A DNA stretch of 64,000 bases, from positions 1 to 64,000 of the forward strand of contig NZ_JYLK01000015.1 in the NCBI RefSeq assembly GCF_001439805.1, given 5' to 3'. This DNA comes from Pseudomonas trivialis (GTDB lineage Bacteria; Pseudomonadota; Gammaproteobacteria; Pseudomonadales; Pseudomonadaceae). The notes under the pieces were generated by a model. It was not told the DNA's origin. It made no database searches and saw only the letters and a list, made by a program, of their open reading frames with translations. Positions within the stretch are counted from its first letter, which is position 1. Each line of letters opens with the position of its first letter. Shown piece after piece: positions 46,340-53,587 of the stretch. Both the position numbers and the translations under genes were made by a program.

Positions 46340-48961
46340 ATGGGCAAATCGCTGGTCATTGTGGAATCCCCGGCTAAGGCCAAGACCATCAACAAGTACT
46401 TGGGCAACGAGTACGTGGTGAAGTCGAGTATCGGCCATATCCGAGACCTGCCCACCAGCGGTTCGGCTAGCGCCAGCAAGGAGCCTGCCGCCAAGCGCGG
46501 CAAGGCCGCCGCGGGCGAAGGTCCGGTACTCACGCCAAAAGAGAAAGCGCGCAAGCAGCTGGTCTCGCGCATGGGTGTGGACCCGGATCATGGCTGGAAG
46601 GCCAAGTACGAAATCCTTCCGGGCAAGGAAAAGGTCATCGAAGAGCTGCGCCGGCTCGCCAAGGATGCCGACACCATCTATCTCGCGACGGACTTGGACC
46701 GCGAAGGGGAAGCCATTGCCTGGCACCTGCGCGAAGCCATTGGTGGTGATGACAGCCGCTACAAGCGGGTGGTGTTCAACGAAATCACCAAGAAAGCCAT
46801 CCAGGAAGCCTTCTCCAAACCGGGCGAGCTGGACATCGACCGGGTCAACGCTCAGCAGGCGCGTCGCTTCCTCGACCGCGTGGTCGGTTACATGGTCTCG
46901 CCGCTGCTGTGGGCAAAGATCGCCCGTGGCTTGTCCGCTGGCCGGGTGCAATCGGTAGCGGTCAAGCTGGTGGTGGAACGTGAGCGCGAGATTCGTGCGT
47001 TCAACCCCGAGGAGTACTGGGAAGTCCACGCCGACCTCGGCACCGCCAAGGGCAACAATGTGCGCTTTGAGGTGGCCCGCGAGAAAGGCGAGGCGTTCAA
47101 GCCGCTGAACGAAGCCCAGGCGATGGCCGCGCTGGAGAAGCTCAAGGCCTCCAGCTACAGCATCGTCAAGCGCGAAGACAAGCCGACCAGCAGCAAGCCC
47201 TCCGCGCCGTTCATCACTTCCACCCTGCAACAGGCCGCGAGCAATCGTCTGGGCTTCGGTGTGAAGAAAACCATGATGATGGCCCAGCGTCTGTACGAAG
47301 CCGGCTACATCACCTATATGCGTACCGACTCCACCAACCTGTCCCAGGACTCGTTGGCAATGGCGCGCACCTATATCGAAAGCGAATTCGGCAAGAAGTA
47401 CCTGCCGGAGAAGCCGAACGTCTACAGCAGCAAGGAAGGCGCCCAGGAGGCTCACGAAGCGATTCGTCCTTCCGACGCCAACACCGAGCCGAGCAAGCTG
47501 AGCGGCATGGAACGCGACGCCGAGCGCCTGTACGAGCTGATCTGGCGCCAGTTCCTGGCGTGCCAGATGCTGCCGGCGCAGTACCTGTCCACCACGGTGA
47601 GCGTGGGTGCCGGCGACTTCGAGCTGCGTGCCAAGGGCCGTATCCTCAAGTTCGACGGCTATACCCGCGTGATGCCGCAAATCGCCAAGCCGGGCGATGA
47701 CGATGTACTGCCGGACATGGCTCAGGGCGACACGCTGAAGCTGATCAAGCTCGATCCGTCCCAGCACTTCACCAAGCCACCGGCCCGTTATTCGGAAGCC
47801 AGCCTGGTGAAAGAGATGGAAAAACGTGGCATTGGTCGTCCTTCGACCTACGCGGCGATCATCTCCACCATCCAGGACCGTGGTTACGTGGCGCTGCACA
47901 ACCGTCGTTTCTATTCGGAGAAGATGGGCGATATCGTCACCGAGCGTCTGTCCGAGAGCTTCTCCAACCTCATGGACTACGGCTTTACCGCCGGCATGGA
48001 AGAGAACCTCGATGACGTGGCCCAGGGCGAGCGCGACTGGAAAAACGTGCTGGACGAGTTCTACGGCGACTTCAAGAAGAAGCTCGAAGTGGCCGAAAGC
48101 CCTGACACCGGCATGCGCGCCAACCAGCCGGTGATGACCGACATTCCATGCCTGACCTGCGGCCGGCCAATGCAGATTCGGACTGCGTCCACCGGCGTGT
48201 TCCTCGGCTGCTCGGGCTACAGCCTGCCGCCCAAGGAGCGCTGCAAGGCCACGGTCAACCTGGTGCCGGGCGATGAAATCGCCGCCGATGACGAGGGTGA
48301 GTCCGAGTCGTTGGTGCTGCGCGGCAAGCATCGCTGCCCGATCTGCAGCACGGCGATGGACGCTTACCTGCTGGACGAGAAGCACAAGCTGCACATCTGC
48401 GGTAATAACCCCGATTGCAACGGTTACGAGATTGAAGAGGGTACCTACCGCATCAAGGGCTATGAAGGTCCGAGCCTGGAATGTGACAAGTGCGGCAGCG
48501 AAATGCAGCTCAAGACCGGCCGTTTCGGCAAGTTCTTCGGTTGCACCAACCCGACCTGCAAGAACACCCGCAAGCTGCTCAAAAGTGGTGACGCCGCACC
48601 ACCGAAGATGGACCCGGTGAAAATGCCCGAGCTCAAGTGCGAGAAGGTCAACGATACCTACATCCTGCGCGACGGTGCGTCGGGGCTGTTCCTGGCTGCG
48701 AGCCAGTTCCCGAAAAACCGCGAGACCCGTGCACCGCTGGTGCTGGAAATCGTGCCGCACAAAGACGAAATCGATCCCAAGTACCACTTCCTGTGTGAAG
48801 CGCCGAAGAAGGACCCGGATGGTCGTCCAGCCGTGATCCGCTACAGCCGCAAAACCAAGGAGCAGTACGTGCAGACCGAAGTGGACGGCAAGCCGACGGG
48901 CTGGAAAGCCTTCTACGACGGTGGCAAGTGGAAGGTGGAGGACAAGCGCCAGGGCGCTTGA
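46340..48961 (+). CDS. topA: DNA topoisomerase I
   Basis: An 873-residue type IA topoisomerase that relaxes negative supercoils. The chosen start MGKSLVIVESPAKAKTINKYL is the TOPRIM domain; the acidic metal-binding residues are in TIYLATDLDREGEAIAWHL. The DNA-linking tyrosine is Y326 in AGYITYMRTDSTNLSQ. The C-terminal part has three topoisomerase zinc fingers (CLTCGRPM...CSGY...C, CPICSTAM...CGNNPDC, CDKCGSEM...CTNPTC), then a basic tail. The insert after residue 40 (SGSASASKEPAAKRGKAAAG) is typical of Pseudomonas TopA. Confidence 0.97.
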   Translation: MGKSLVIVESPAKAKTINKYLGNEYVVKSSIGHIRDLPTSGSASASKEPAAKRGKAAAGEGPVLTPKEKARKQLVSRMGVDPDHGWKAKYEILPGKEKVIEELRRLAKDADTIYLATDLDREGEAIAWHLREAIGGDDSRYKRVVFNEITKKAIQEAFSKPGELDIDRVNAQQARRFLDRVVGYMVSPLLWAKIARGLSAGRVQSVAVKLVVEREREIRAFNPEEYWEVHADLGTAKGNNVRFEVAREKGEAFKPLNEAQAMAALEKLKASSYSIVKREDKPTSSKPSAPFITSTLQQAASNRLGFGVKKTMMMAQRLYEAGYITYMRTDSTNLSQDSLAMARTYIESEFGKKYLPEKPNVYSSKEGAQEAHEAIRPSDANTEPSKLSGMERDAERLYELIWRQFLACQMLPAQYLSTTVSVGAGDFELRAKGRILKFDGYTRVMPQIAKPGDDDVLPDMAQGDTLKLIKLDPSQHFTKPPARYSEASLVKEMEKRGIGRPSTYAAIISTIQDRGYVALHNRRFYSEKMGDIVTERLSESFSNLMDYGFTAGMEENLDDVAQGERDWKNVLDEFYGDFKKKLEVAESPDTGMRANQPVMTDIPCLTCGRPMQIRTASTGVFLGCSGYSLPPKERCKATVNLVPGDEIAADDEGESESLVLRGKHRCPICSTAMDAYLLDEKHKLHICGNNPDCNGYEIEEGTYRIKGYEGPSLECDKCGSEMQLKTGRFGKFFGCTNPTCKNTRKLLKSGDAAPPKMDPVKMPELKCEKVNDTYILRDGASGLFLAASQFPKNRETRAPLVLEIVPHKDEIDPKYHFLCEAPKKDPDGRPAVIRYSRKTKEQYVQTEVDGKPTGWKAFYDGGKWKVEDKRQGA

Positions 48962-48982
48962 TTCGCTAGTCTGTTAAGGTTG

Positions 48983-49016
48983 AAAGCCGTCTGTATAGAC
49001 GGCTTTTGCTTTTTGT
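48983..49016 (+). terminator. Intrinsic terminator after topA
   Basis: AAAGCCGTC-TGTATA-GACGGCTTT followed by TGCTTTTTG. It begins 21 bp after the topA stop. A short REP-like TGTAGGAGC...GCTCCCACA palindrome follows at 49014-49037. Confidence 0.88.
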
Positions 49017-49076
49017 AGGAGCGCGTTTGCTCCCACACTGTCAGCACCAGGCTTATTCGTTGTGGAGATTGCCGTC

Positions 49077-49598
49077 ATGGCCAACGAACTCTATACCCGT
49101 ACCAACCAGAAAATTTACTTCGCGGGTTTGTCCCTGGAAGCCCTTGGCCGTGCCGAGCAAGGCAAAGAGATGAACGCTATCGCGCTGACCCAGGCCGGTC
49201 GGGAAGCGGCCTTGTTTCATCTGTATGGTGCGTTGCTGGGGCTGTGCCATGAAATCGCCGGGTACTACCGCCTGCCGCAGGCCGGTGCGCTCCGTGCGGA
49301 ACTGATCATGACCCGCGACGTGCTGGAGAGTATGGCTATTCCCGAGCTGGCCGAGCTGGTGGAGATGACCCAGAGCCCGGACAGCTGGATAGCGCGCCTG
49401 CTCAAGGCTCATGCCGACATGTTTCAGCCGCCGCGTGTGCCTCATGTGCCCAAGGGGGATGTGACGCAGCCGTTGATCGTGGCGATTTCGCTGGAAGACG
49501 ATGAGCCCAAGCCGTTGAGCCGCGAGGAGTTGGAAAGCTGGCGCCAGGAGTTGAAGAAGCTGGCGTTGCGCTTTCGCGAAGGTTTGAACGAGTGCTGA
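49077..49598 (+). CDS. DUF6586-type conserved hypothetical protein
   Basis: A 173-residue, mostly helical protein. The start ANELYTRTNQKIYFAGLSLE follows GGAG. Blocks NAIALTQAGREAALFHLYGALLGLCHEI and a C-terminal LSREELESWRQELKKLALRF suggest a small helical bundle with a coiled-coil end. It occupies the position of PA3010 in P. aeruginosa (recalled), for which the family name DUF6586 is used; that name is from memory. No function known. Confidence 0.7.
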   Translation: MANELYTRTNQKIYFAGLSLEALGRAEQGKEMNAIALTQAGREAALFHLYGALLGLCHEIAGYYRLPQAGALRAELIMTRDVLESMAIPELAELVEMTQSPDSWIARLLKAHADMFQPPRVPHVPKGDVTQPLIVAISLEDDEPKPLSREELESWRQELKKLALRFREGLNEC

Positions 49599-49623
49599 AG
49601 CGGCGTCCCTGATGCTCACAGAG

Positions 49624-49818
49624 TCTTCGACTTGGCGCTGTCGCGCAGCAAACCGGGGCCTCTGTGGCGAGCGGGCTTGCCCCGCGTTGGGGTGCGAAGC
49701 GCCCCCAATCAACGAAAACGCGGTGTACCTGACACTGCGCAGAACATGGTTTTGGAGCTGCTGCGCAGCCCAACGCGGGGCGAGCCCGCTCGCCACAGGT
49801 GTGTGGTTGCCTGAAATA
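49624..49818 (+). repeat. Copy B of the ~195-bp dispersed element
   Basis: This aligns, in opposite orientation, with 21278-21471 over its full length, at roughly 80-90% identity by eye. It contains inverted REPs TGTGGCGAGCGGGCTTGC (49663) and GCGAGCCCGCTCGCCACA (ending 49797), internal GGGGTGCGAAGCGCCCC and GCTGCTGCGCAGC hairpins, and the shared ACGCGGTGTACCTGACACTG. It fills most of the 338-bp gap; the rest holds the promoter of the next gene. Confidence 0.78.
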
Positions 49819-49900
49819 GCTCATGCTTTTGCGCTAAAGCGCCATTCATCAAGCCGTCAAGAAACCTCTTCAGTTCCACAGCGAAGCCGAGTGGATGACT

Positions 49901-49909
49901 GATATAATC
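49901..49909 (+). promoter_or_regulatory. Extended -10 promoter of the 77-residue gene
   Basis: TGATATAAT (TGn plus perfect TATAAT at 49904-49909), 27 bp before the start codon. No good -35 is present, as is usual for extended -10 promoters. Its position rules out the in-frame ATG at 49895 as the start. Confidence 0.65.
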
Positions 49910-49936
49910 CCGGCCTTTCGTGGAGAACAGACTTTT

Positions 49937-50170
49937 ATGCCGACGTCCTTTCTGGAAATTGTTGAACTGCCTGACGGCCGCATCGAACTGCGCCGGGCTG
50001 AGGACGAGGGTTCTCTGGTTATTCTGGACTTTTCCGAGGACGCCAAGGCGTTCCTGCAAGGCCAGCACGTGGAAGTGGCGAAAGCCATGTTGAGTGTAGG
50101 TGTGCAGATGGCCGGTCGCCTGGCGGAAGGCGAGCCGGAGAAAGACGATGGCCCAAAGGTGCTTCACTGA
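49937..50170 (+). CDS. Small conserved hypothetical protein
   Basis: A 77-residue acidic protein: PTSFLEIVELPDGRIELRRA, then EGSLVILDFSEDAKAFLQGQ and HVEVAKAMLSVGVQMAGRLA. The pattern is two or three beta strands followed by an amphipathic helix. It stands between the DUF6586 gene and the convergent sulA, where P. aeruginosa has PA3009 (recalled). Function unknown. Confidence 0.72.
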   Translation: MPTSFLEIVELPDGRIELRRAEDEGSLVILDFSEDAKAFLQGQHVEVAKAMLSVGVQMAGRLAEGEPEKDDGPKVLH

Positions 50171-50229
50171 ATCATTGCCAAGGGTAAGGGGGCTTGTTGT
50201 GACAATCCTGCTTGCCACAGAAGCCCTGC

Positions 50230-50703
50230 TTACCCCAGTCGAATATTCAAACTCTGCGCATCGCCCGTGCGAGCAGCGCTGATCAGCTGTTGCTTGGCCG
50301 TCGAGTTCAAAGGATTCAACCAGCTCACCACCGTATGGCTACGGCCCAGGCGTAAGGCTTCGCAGGTTAATTGCTGCGCGCTTTGCAGGCCGCGTGGCTG
50401 CAGCAACAGGATACGCTCGCGATTAAGGCCCGCGTCCCGCAGCCAGGCCTGGGTAAGGCTGGCGGGCGGGGCGATCAGCGTCAACCAGCGCGCGTCCTGC
50501 TCCTCGCTCAATTCCCGAAGAATCGGCGCCAGCAGGCTCAGGCAGTTTCCGGCAGCACCACGCAACGACAATTCACTGAATGCTTCGGCTTCGGATCCCC
50601 ACGGGGTCTCGACCGTTTCCTTGAGCAGCGGCGCAAGTGGTTGAGCCATAAAGGCCTCAAACAGCGACAGTTGTGCCTGTTGTGGTGTGTGCATGAACTG
50701 CAT
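50230..50703 (-). CDS. sulA: SOS cell-division inhibitor SulA
   Basis: A 157-residue protein that blocks FtsZ polymerisation when DNA is damaged. Family blocks: LSELSLRGAAGNCLSLLAPIL, ARWLTLIAPPASLTQAWL, RILLLQPRGLQSAQQLTCEAL and SHTVVSWLNPLN. AGGAGG stands five bases before the ATG, eight bases after the lexA stop, so lexA and sulA form one SOS operon controlled by the LexA boxes at 51331-51365. Confidence 0.92.
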   Translation of the reverse strand: MQFMHTPQQAQLSLFEAFMAQPLAPLLKETVETPWGSEAEAFSELSLRGAAGNCLSLLAPILRELSEEQDARWLTLIAPPASLTQAWLRDAGLNRERILLLQPRGLQSAQQLTCEALRLGRSHTVVSWLNPLNSTAKQQLISAARTGDAQSLNIRLG

Positions 50704-50711
50704 GATGCCTC

Positions 50712-51320
50712 CTAGCGGCGTATGACGCCGACACTCAAGCCTTCGATCACCAGATCCTGATCTTTCAGGTTCACTTCAATCGGGGCGAACTCAGGGTTTT
50801 CGGCCAGCAGCCAGACCTTGCTGCCTTCACGCTTGAAGCGCTTGACCGTCACTTCATCGCCAATGCGCGCGACGACGATTTGGCCGTTACGCGCTTCGCG
50901 GGTGGTGTGAACGGCCAGCAGGTCGCCGTCGAAGATGCCCACGTCCTTCATGCTCATGCCATGTACCCGCAACAGGTAATCGGCGCGAGGGTGAAAGAAC
51001 GTCGGATTGATGTTGCAGGATTCCTCGACGTGCTGCTGCGCAAGGATCGGCGCACCGGCAGCGACTCGGCCAATGATCGGCAGGGTCGACTCGTCGGCCT
51101 TGGCTTCAAAGCCGGGGATGCGGATTCCCCGTGAAGCGCCCGGGGTCATCTCGATCGCGCCTTTGCGGGCGAGGGCCTTGAGATGTTCTTCAGCGGCATT
51201 GGGGGATTTGAACCCCAGCTCCAGCGCAATTTCCGCTCGCGTCGGCGGGTAGCCGTTGTCGTCGAGGCAGCGCTTGATAAAAGCCAGAATCTCAGCTTGG
51301 CGTGGCGTCAGTTTTAGCAT
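50712..51320 (-). CDS. lexA: SOS repressor LexA
   Basis: A 202-residue repressor and self-cleaving protease. The N-terminal winged helix is LKLTPRQAEILAFIKRCLDD with the recognition helix in SPNAAEEHLKALARKG. The cleavage bond is A88-G89 in GRVAAGAPI; the catalytic dyad is Ser123 in VHGMSMKD and Lys160 in VTVKRFK. RecA filaments trigger cleavage and derepress the SOS regulon, including this operon. Both LexA boxes lie within 50 bp upstream of the start. Confidence 0.97.
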   Translation of the reverse strand: MLKLTPRQAEILAFIKRCLDDNGYPPTRAEIALELGFKSPNAAEEHLKALARKGAIEMTPGASRGIRIPGFEAKADESTLPIIGRVAAGAPILAQQHVEESCNINPTFFHPRADYLLRVHGMSMKDVGIFDGDLLAVHTTREARNGQIVVARIGDEVTVKRFKREGSKVWLLAENPEFAPIEVNLKDQDLVIEGLSVGVIRR

Positions 51321-51330
51321 GTTGATCGCT

Positions 51331-51346
51331 CTGTCTTTTTATACAG
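51331..51346. promoter_or_regulatory. LexA box 1
   Basis: CTGTCTTTTTATACAG: CTG-N10-CAG with AT-rich centre, the SOS operator. It is 10 bp before the lexA start codon on the minus strand. Confidence 0.9.
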
Positions 51347-51349
51347 TGA

Positions 51350-51365
51350 CTGGGATTATATACAG
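51350..51365. promoter_or_regulatory. LexA box 2
   Basis: CTGGGATTATATACAG: CTG-N10-CAG. Its centre is 19 bp from that of box 1, about two helical turns, so two LexA dimers can bind on one face of the DNA. Confidence 0.88.
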
Positions 51366-51524
51366 TGAACTGCGCTTGGCAATCATCCTTTTCCAGACCT
51401 CCGCTGGACGGTCATCCGGCAGTCTTCCCACGAGGTAGAGGTGGCGCTGCCTACGCACCCGTAAGAATGTGATTAAATAACGATGAAAAGGGTGACTGCC
51501 CGGCCGGAAAACGAACTCACAGGC

Positions 51525-51553
51525 TTGACAATACACACCTTGAAACGTATGTT
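51525..51553 (+). promoter_or_regulatory. psrA promoter
   Basis: TTGACA at 51525-51530 (perfect -35), 17-bp spacer, TATGTT at 51548-51553 (-10, four of six). The -10 lies inside the PsrA operator at 51542-51555. Confidence 0.7.
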
Positions 51554-51568
51554 TCAAACAAGTGTTTG
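51542..51568. promoter_or_regulatory. Tandem PsrA operators
   Basis: GAAACGTATGTTTC (51542-51555) is a GAAAC-N4-GTTTC palindrome; CAAACAAGTGTTTG (51555-51568) is a second, CAAAC-N4-GTTTG, sharing one base with the first. Both fit the PsrA consensus (G/C)AAAC-N(2-4)-GTTT(G/C). They cover the -10 and the start-site region, so PsrA should repress its own gene until long-chain fatty acids release it. Confidence 0.82.
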
Positions 51569-51583
51569 TCAGGCGGAGTAGCC

Positions 51584-52291
51584 ATGGCCCAGTCGGAAAC
51601 CGTTGAACGCATTCTCGATGCCGCTGAGCAACTATTCGCGGAGAAAGGATTTGCCGAAACCTCATTGCGCCTGATCACCAGTAAGGCAGGGGTCAACCTG
51701 GCGGCGGTGAATTACCATTTCGGCTCGAAAAAAGCCTTGATCCAGGCGGTGTTTTCGCGCTTCCTGGGCCCTTTCTGTGCCAGTCTCGACCGCGAGCTGG
51801 AACGCCGGCAGGCCAGGGCCGACCATAAGCCGAGTCTTGAAGACCTGCTGGAGATGCTCGTCGAGCAAGCCCTGGTGGTTCAACCGCGCAGTGGTAACGA
51901 CCTGTCGATCTTCATGCGTTTGCTGGGCCTGGCGTTCAGCCAGAGTCAGGGCCACCTGCGCCGTTATCTGGAAGACATGTACGGCAAGGTGTTCCGTCGC
52001 TACATGTTGCTGGTCAACGAAGCCGCCCCGCGTATTCCGCCCATCGAACTGTTCTGGCGCGTGCACTTCATGTTAGGCGCGGCTGCGTTCAGCATGTCCG
52101 GGATCAAGGCACTGCGCGCGATTGCCGAGACCGATTTCGGCGTCAACACCTCCATCGAGCAAGTGATGCGCCTGATGGTGCCATTCCTTGCGGCCGGCAT
52201 GCGCGCCGAAACCGGCGTCACCGACCCCGCCATGGCAGACGCCCAACTGCGCCCACGCAGCAAAACTGCGCCAGTGCCCGTCAAGGTTTGA
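51584..52291 (+). CDS. psrA: TetR-family fatty-acid-responsive regulator PsrA
   Basis: A 235-residue regulator starting at 51584 (MAQSETVERILDAA), a few bases after CAGGCGGAG. The TetR helix-turn-helix is in residues 8-50 (AEQLFAEKGFAETSLRLITS then AGVNLAAVNYHFGSKKALIQ). PsrA in Pseudomonas binds long-chain fatty acids, represses itself and fadBA, and activates rpoS. The gene lies between lexA and nagZ, as in P. aeruginosa (recalled), and carries fitting operators. The C-terminal ligand domain is about residues 80-210. Confidence 0.95.
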   Translation: MAQSETVERILDAAEQLFAEKGFAETSLRLITSKAGVNLAAVNYHFGSKKALIQAVFSRFLGPFCASLDRELERRQARADHKPSLEDLLEMLVEQALVVQPRSGNDLSIFMRLLGLAFSQSQGHLRRYLEDMYGKVFRRYMLLVNEAAPRIPPIELFWRVHFMLGAAAFSMSGIKALRAIAETDFGVNTSIEQVMRLMVPFLAAGMRAETGVTDPAMADAQLRPRSKTAPVPVKV

Positions 52292-52427
52292 CACGCTGCG
52301 GGTGTGCGTGGTCGCTTGCATCCGCTAAGCTAGCCGCCATGCCGATTTCAGCTATTTATGCACAACCCGTTGTGCTCATCGTGCCTGATGAGTGCGACGG
52401 GTTGTGCGCGTTATTAAAGGAAGGTTT

Positions 52428-53438
52428 ATGACTGCTGCCCTGCAAGGTTCTTTGATGGTCGACGTTGCCGGCACATGGCTGACGGCCGAGGATCGCCACT
52501 TGTTGCGCCAGCCCGAGGTGGGCGGTCTGATCATTTTTGCGCGCAATATCGAGCACCCGCGTCAGGTGCGCGAGTTGAGTGCCGCGATACGCGCGGTGCG
52601 TCCGGACCTGCTGCTGGCGGTCGATCAGGAAGGCGGTCGCGTACAGCGCCTGCGCCAGGGTTTTGTACGCCTGCCGGCCATGCGTGCGCTGGCGGACAAC
52701 CCCAACGCCGAATACCTGGCCGAGCAGTGCGGCTGGATCATGGCCACTGAAGTGCTGGCGGTTGGCCTGGACCTGAGCTTCGCCCCGGTGCTGGACCTGG
52801 ATTACCAGCGCAGCGCCGTGGTGGGCACCCGCTCCTTCGAGGGCGACCCCGAACGTGCCGCCGTGCTCGCCGGGGCCTTTATTCGCGGCATGAACAGCGC
52901 CGGCATGGCCGCCACCGGCAAACACTTCCCCGGCCACGGCTGGGCCGAGGCGGATTCCCACGTCGCCATTCCCAATGACGAACGCAGCCTGGCGCAGATT
53001 CGCGCCAACGACCTGGTGCCTTTCGCGCGCCTGAGTCGGCAATTGGCAGCGGTGATGCCGGCGCACGTTATCTACCCGCAGGTTGACGCCCAGCCGGCCG
53101 GCTTTTCGCGTCGCTGGTTGCAGGACATCTTGCGTGGCGAGTTGCAATTTGACGGGGTGATTTTCAGCGATGACCTGTCCATGGCCGGCGCCCATGTGGT
53201 CGGCGACGCCGCCAGCCGTATCGAAGCAGCGCTGACTGCCGGCTGCGACATGGGGCTGGTGTGCAATGATCGCGCGGCCGCCGAGCTTGCACTCACCGCC
53301 GCGCAACGGATGAAGGTCACGCCCTCTGCGCGCATTGCACGGATGCGCGGCCAGGCAATTGCGTCGACGGACTACAAGCAGGACCCGCGTTGGATGGCGG
53401 CGTTAGGTGCGCTGCGGGACGCGCAGTTGATCGAGTAA
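52428..53438 (+). CDS. nagZ: Beta-N-acetylhexosaminidase NagZ
   Basis: A 336-residue cytoplasmic GH3 glycosidase of peptidoglycan recycling: it removes GlcNAc from GlcNAc-anhydroMurNAc peptides; its products induce AmpC through AmpR. AAAGGAAGG precedes the ATG. Key blocks: LLAVDQEGGRVQRL, the active-site loop AATGKHFPGHGWAEADSH (acid/base His-Asp) and FDGVIFSDDLSMAGAHV (nucleophile Asp). Full length for single-domain NagZ. Complements Slt (36.8 kb), which creates the anhydro-muropeptides. Confidence 0.95.
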   Translation: MTAALQGSLMVDVAGTWLTAEDRHLLRQPEVGGLIIFARNIEHPRQVRELSAAIRAVRPDLLLAVDQEGGRVQRLRQGFVRLPAMRALADNPNAEYLAEQCGWIMATEVLAVGLDLSFAPVLDLDYQRSAVVGTRSFEGDPERAAVLAGAFIRGMNSAGMAATGKHFPGHGWAEADSHVAIPNDERSLAQIRANDLVPFARLSRQLAAVMPAHVIYPQVDAQPAGFSRRWLQDILRGELQFDGVIFSDDLSMAGAHVVGDAASRIEAALTAGCDMGLVCNDRAAAELALTAAQRMKVTPSARIARMRGQAIASTDYKQDPRWMAALGALRDAQLIE

Positions 53439-53469
53439 CAAGAGATGCTGCAGCCCCAGCGCTAGAGCG

Positions 53470-53571
53470 CGCAGCGCCCCCAATCAAGGAAACCCCGGCC
53501 TATCTGACACTGCGCGGAGACTGGTTTTGGGGCTGCTTCGCAGCCCAACGCGGGCTAGCCCGCTCGCCACA
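53470..53571 (+). repeat. Copy C (partial) of the ~195-bp dispersed element
   Basis: Matches the right part of copy B: GCGCAGCGCCCCCAATCAAG, CTGACACTGCGC, TTTTGGGGCTGCTTCGCAGC and the closing REP GCTAGCCCGCTCGCCACA. The left REP and flank are missing. It lies between nagZ and the convergent helicase gene. Confidence 0.75.
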
Positions 53572-53587
53572 GAACCTCTCTATCCGG

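Noticed and set aside
49612..49902. Short reading frames across the 49.6-kb repeat
   Set aside because: Both strands are open here because the element is GC-rich and palindromic; similar frames occur in copy A, and none has a start site or conserved protein.
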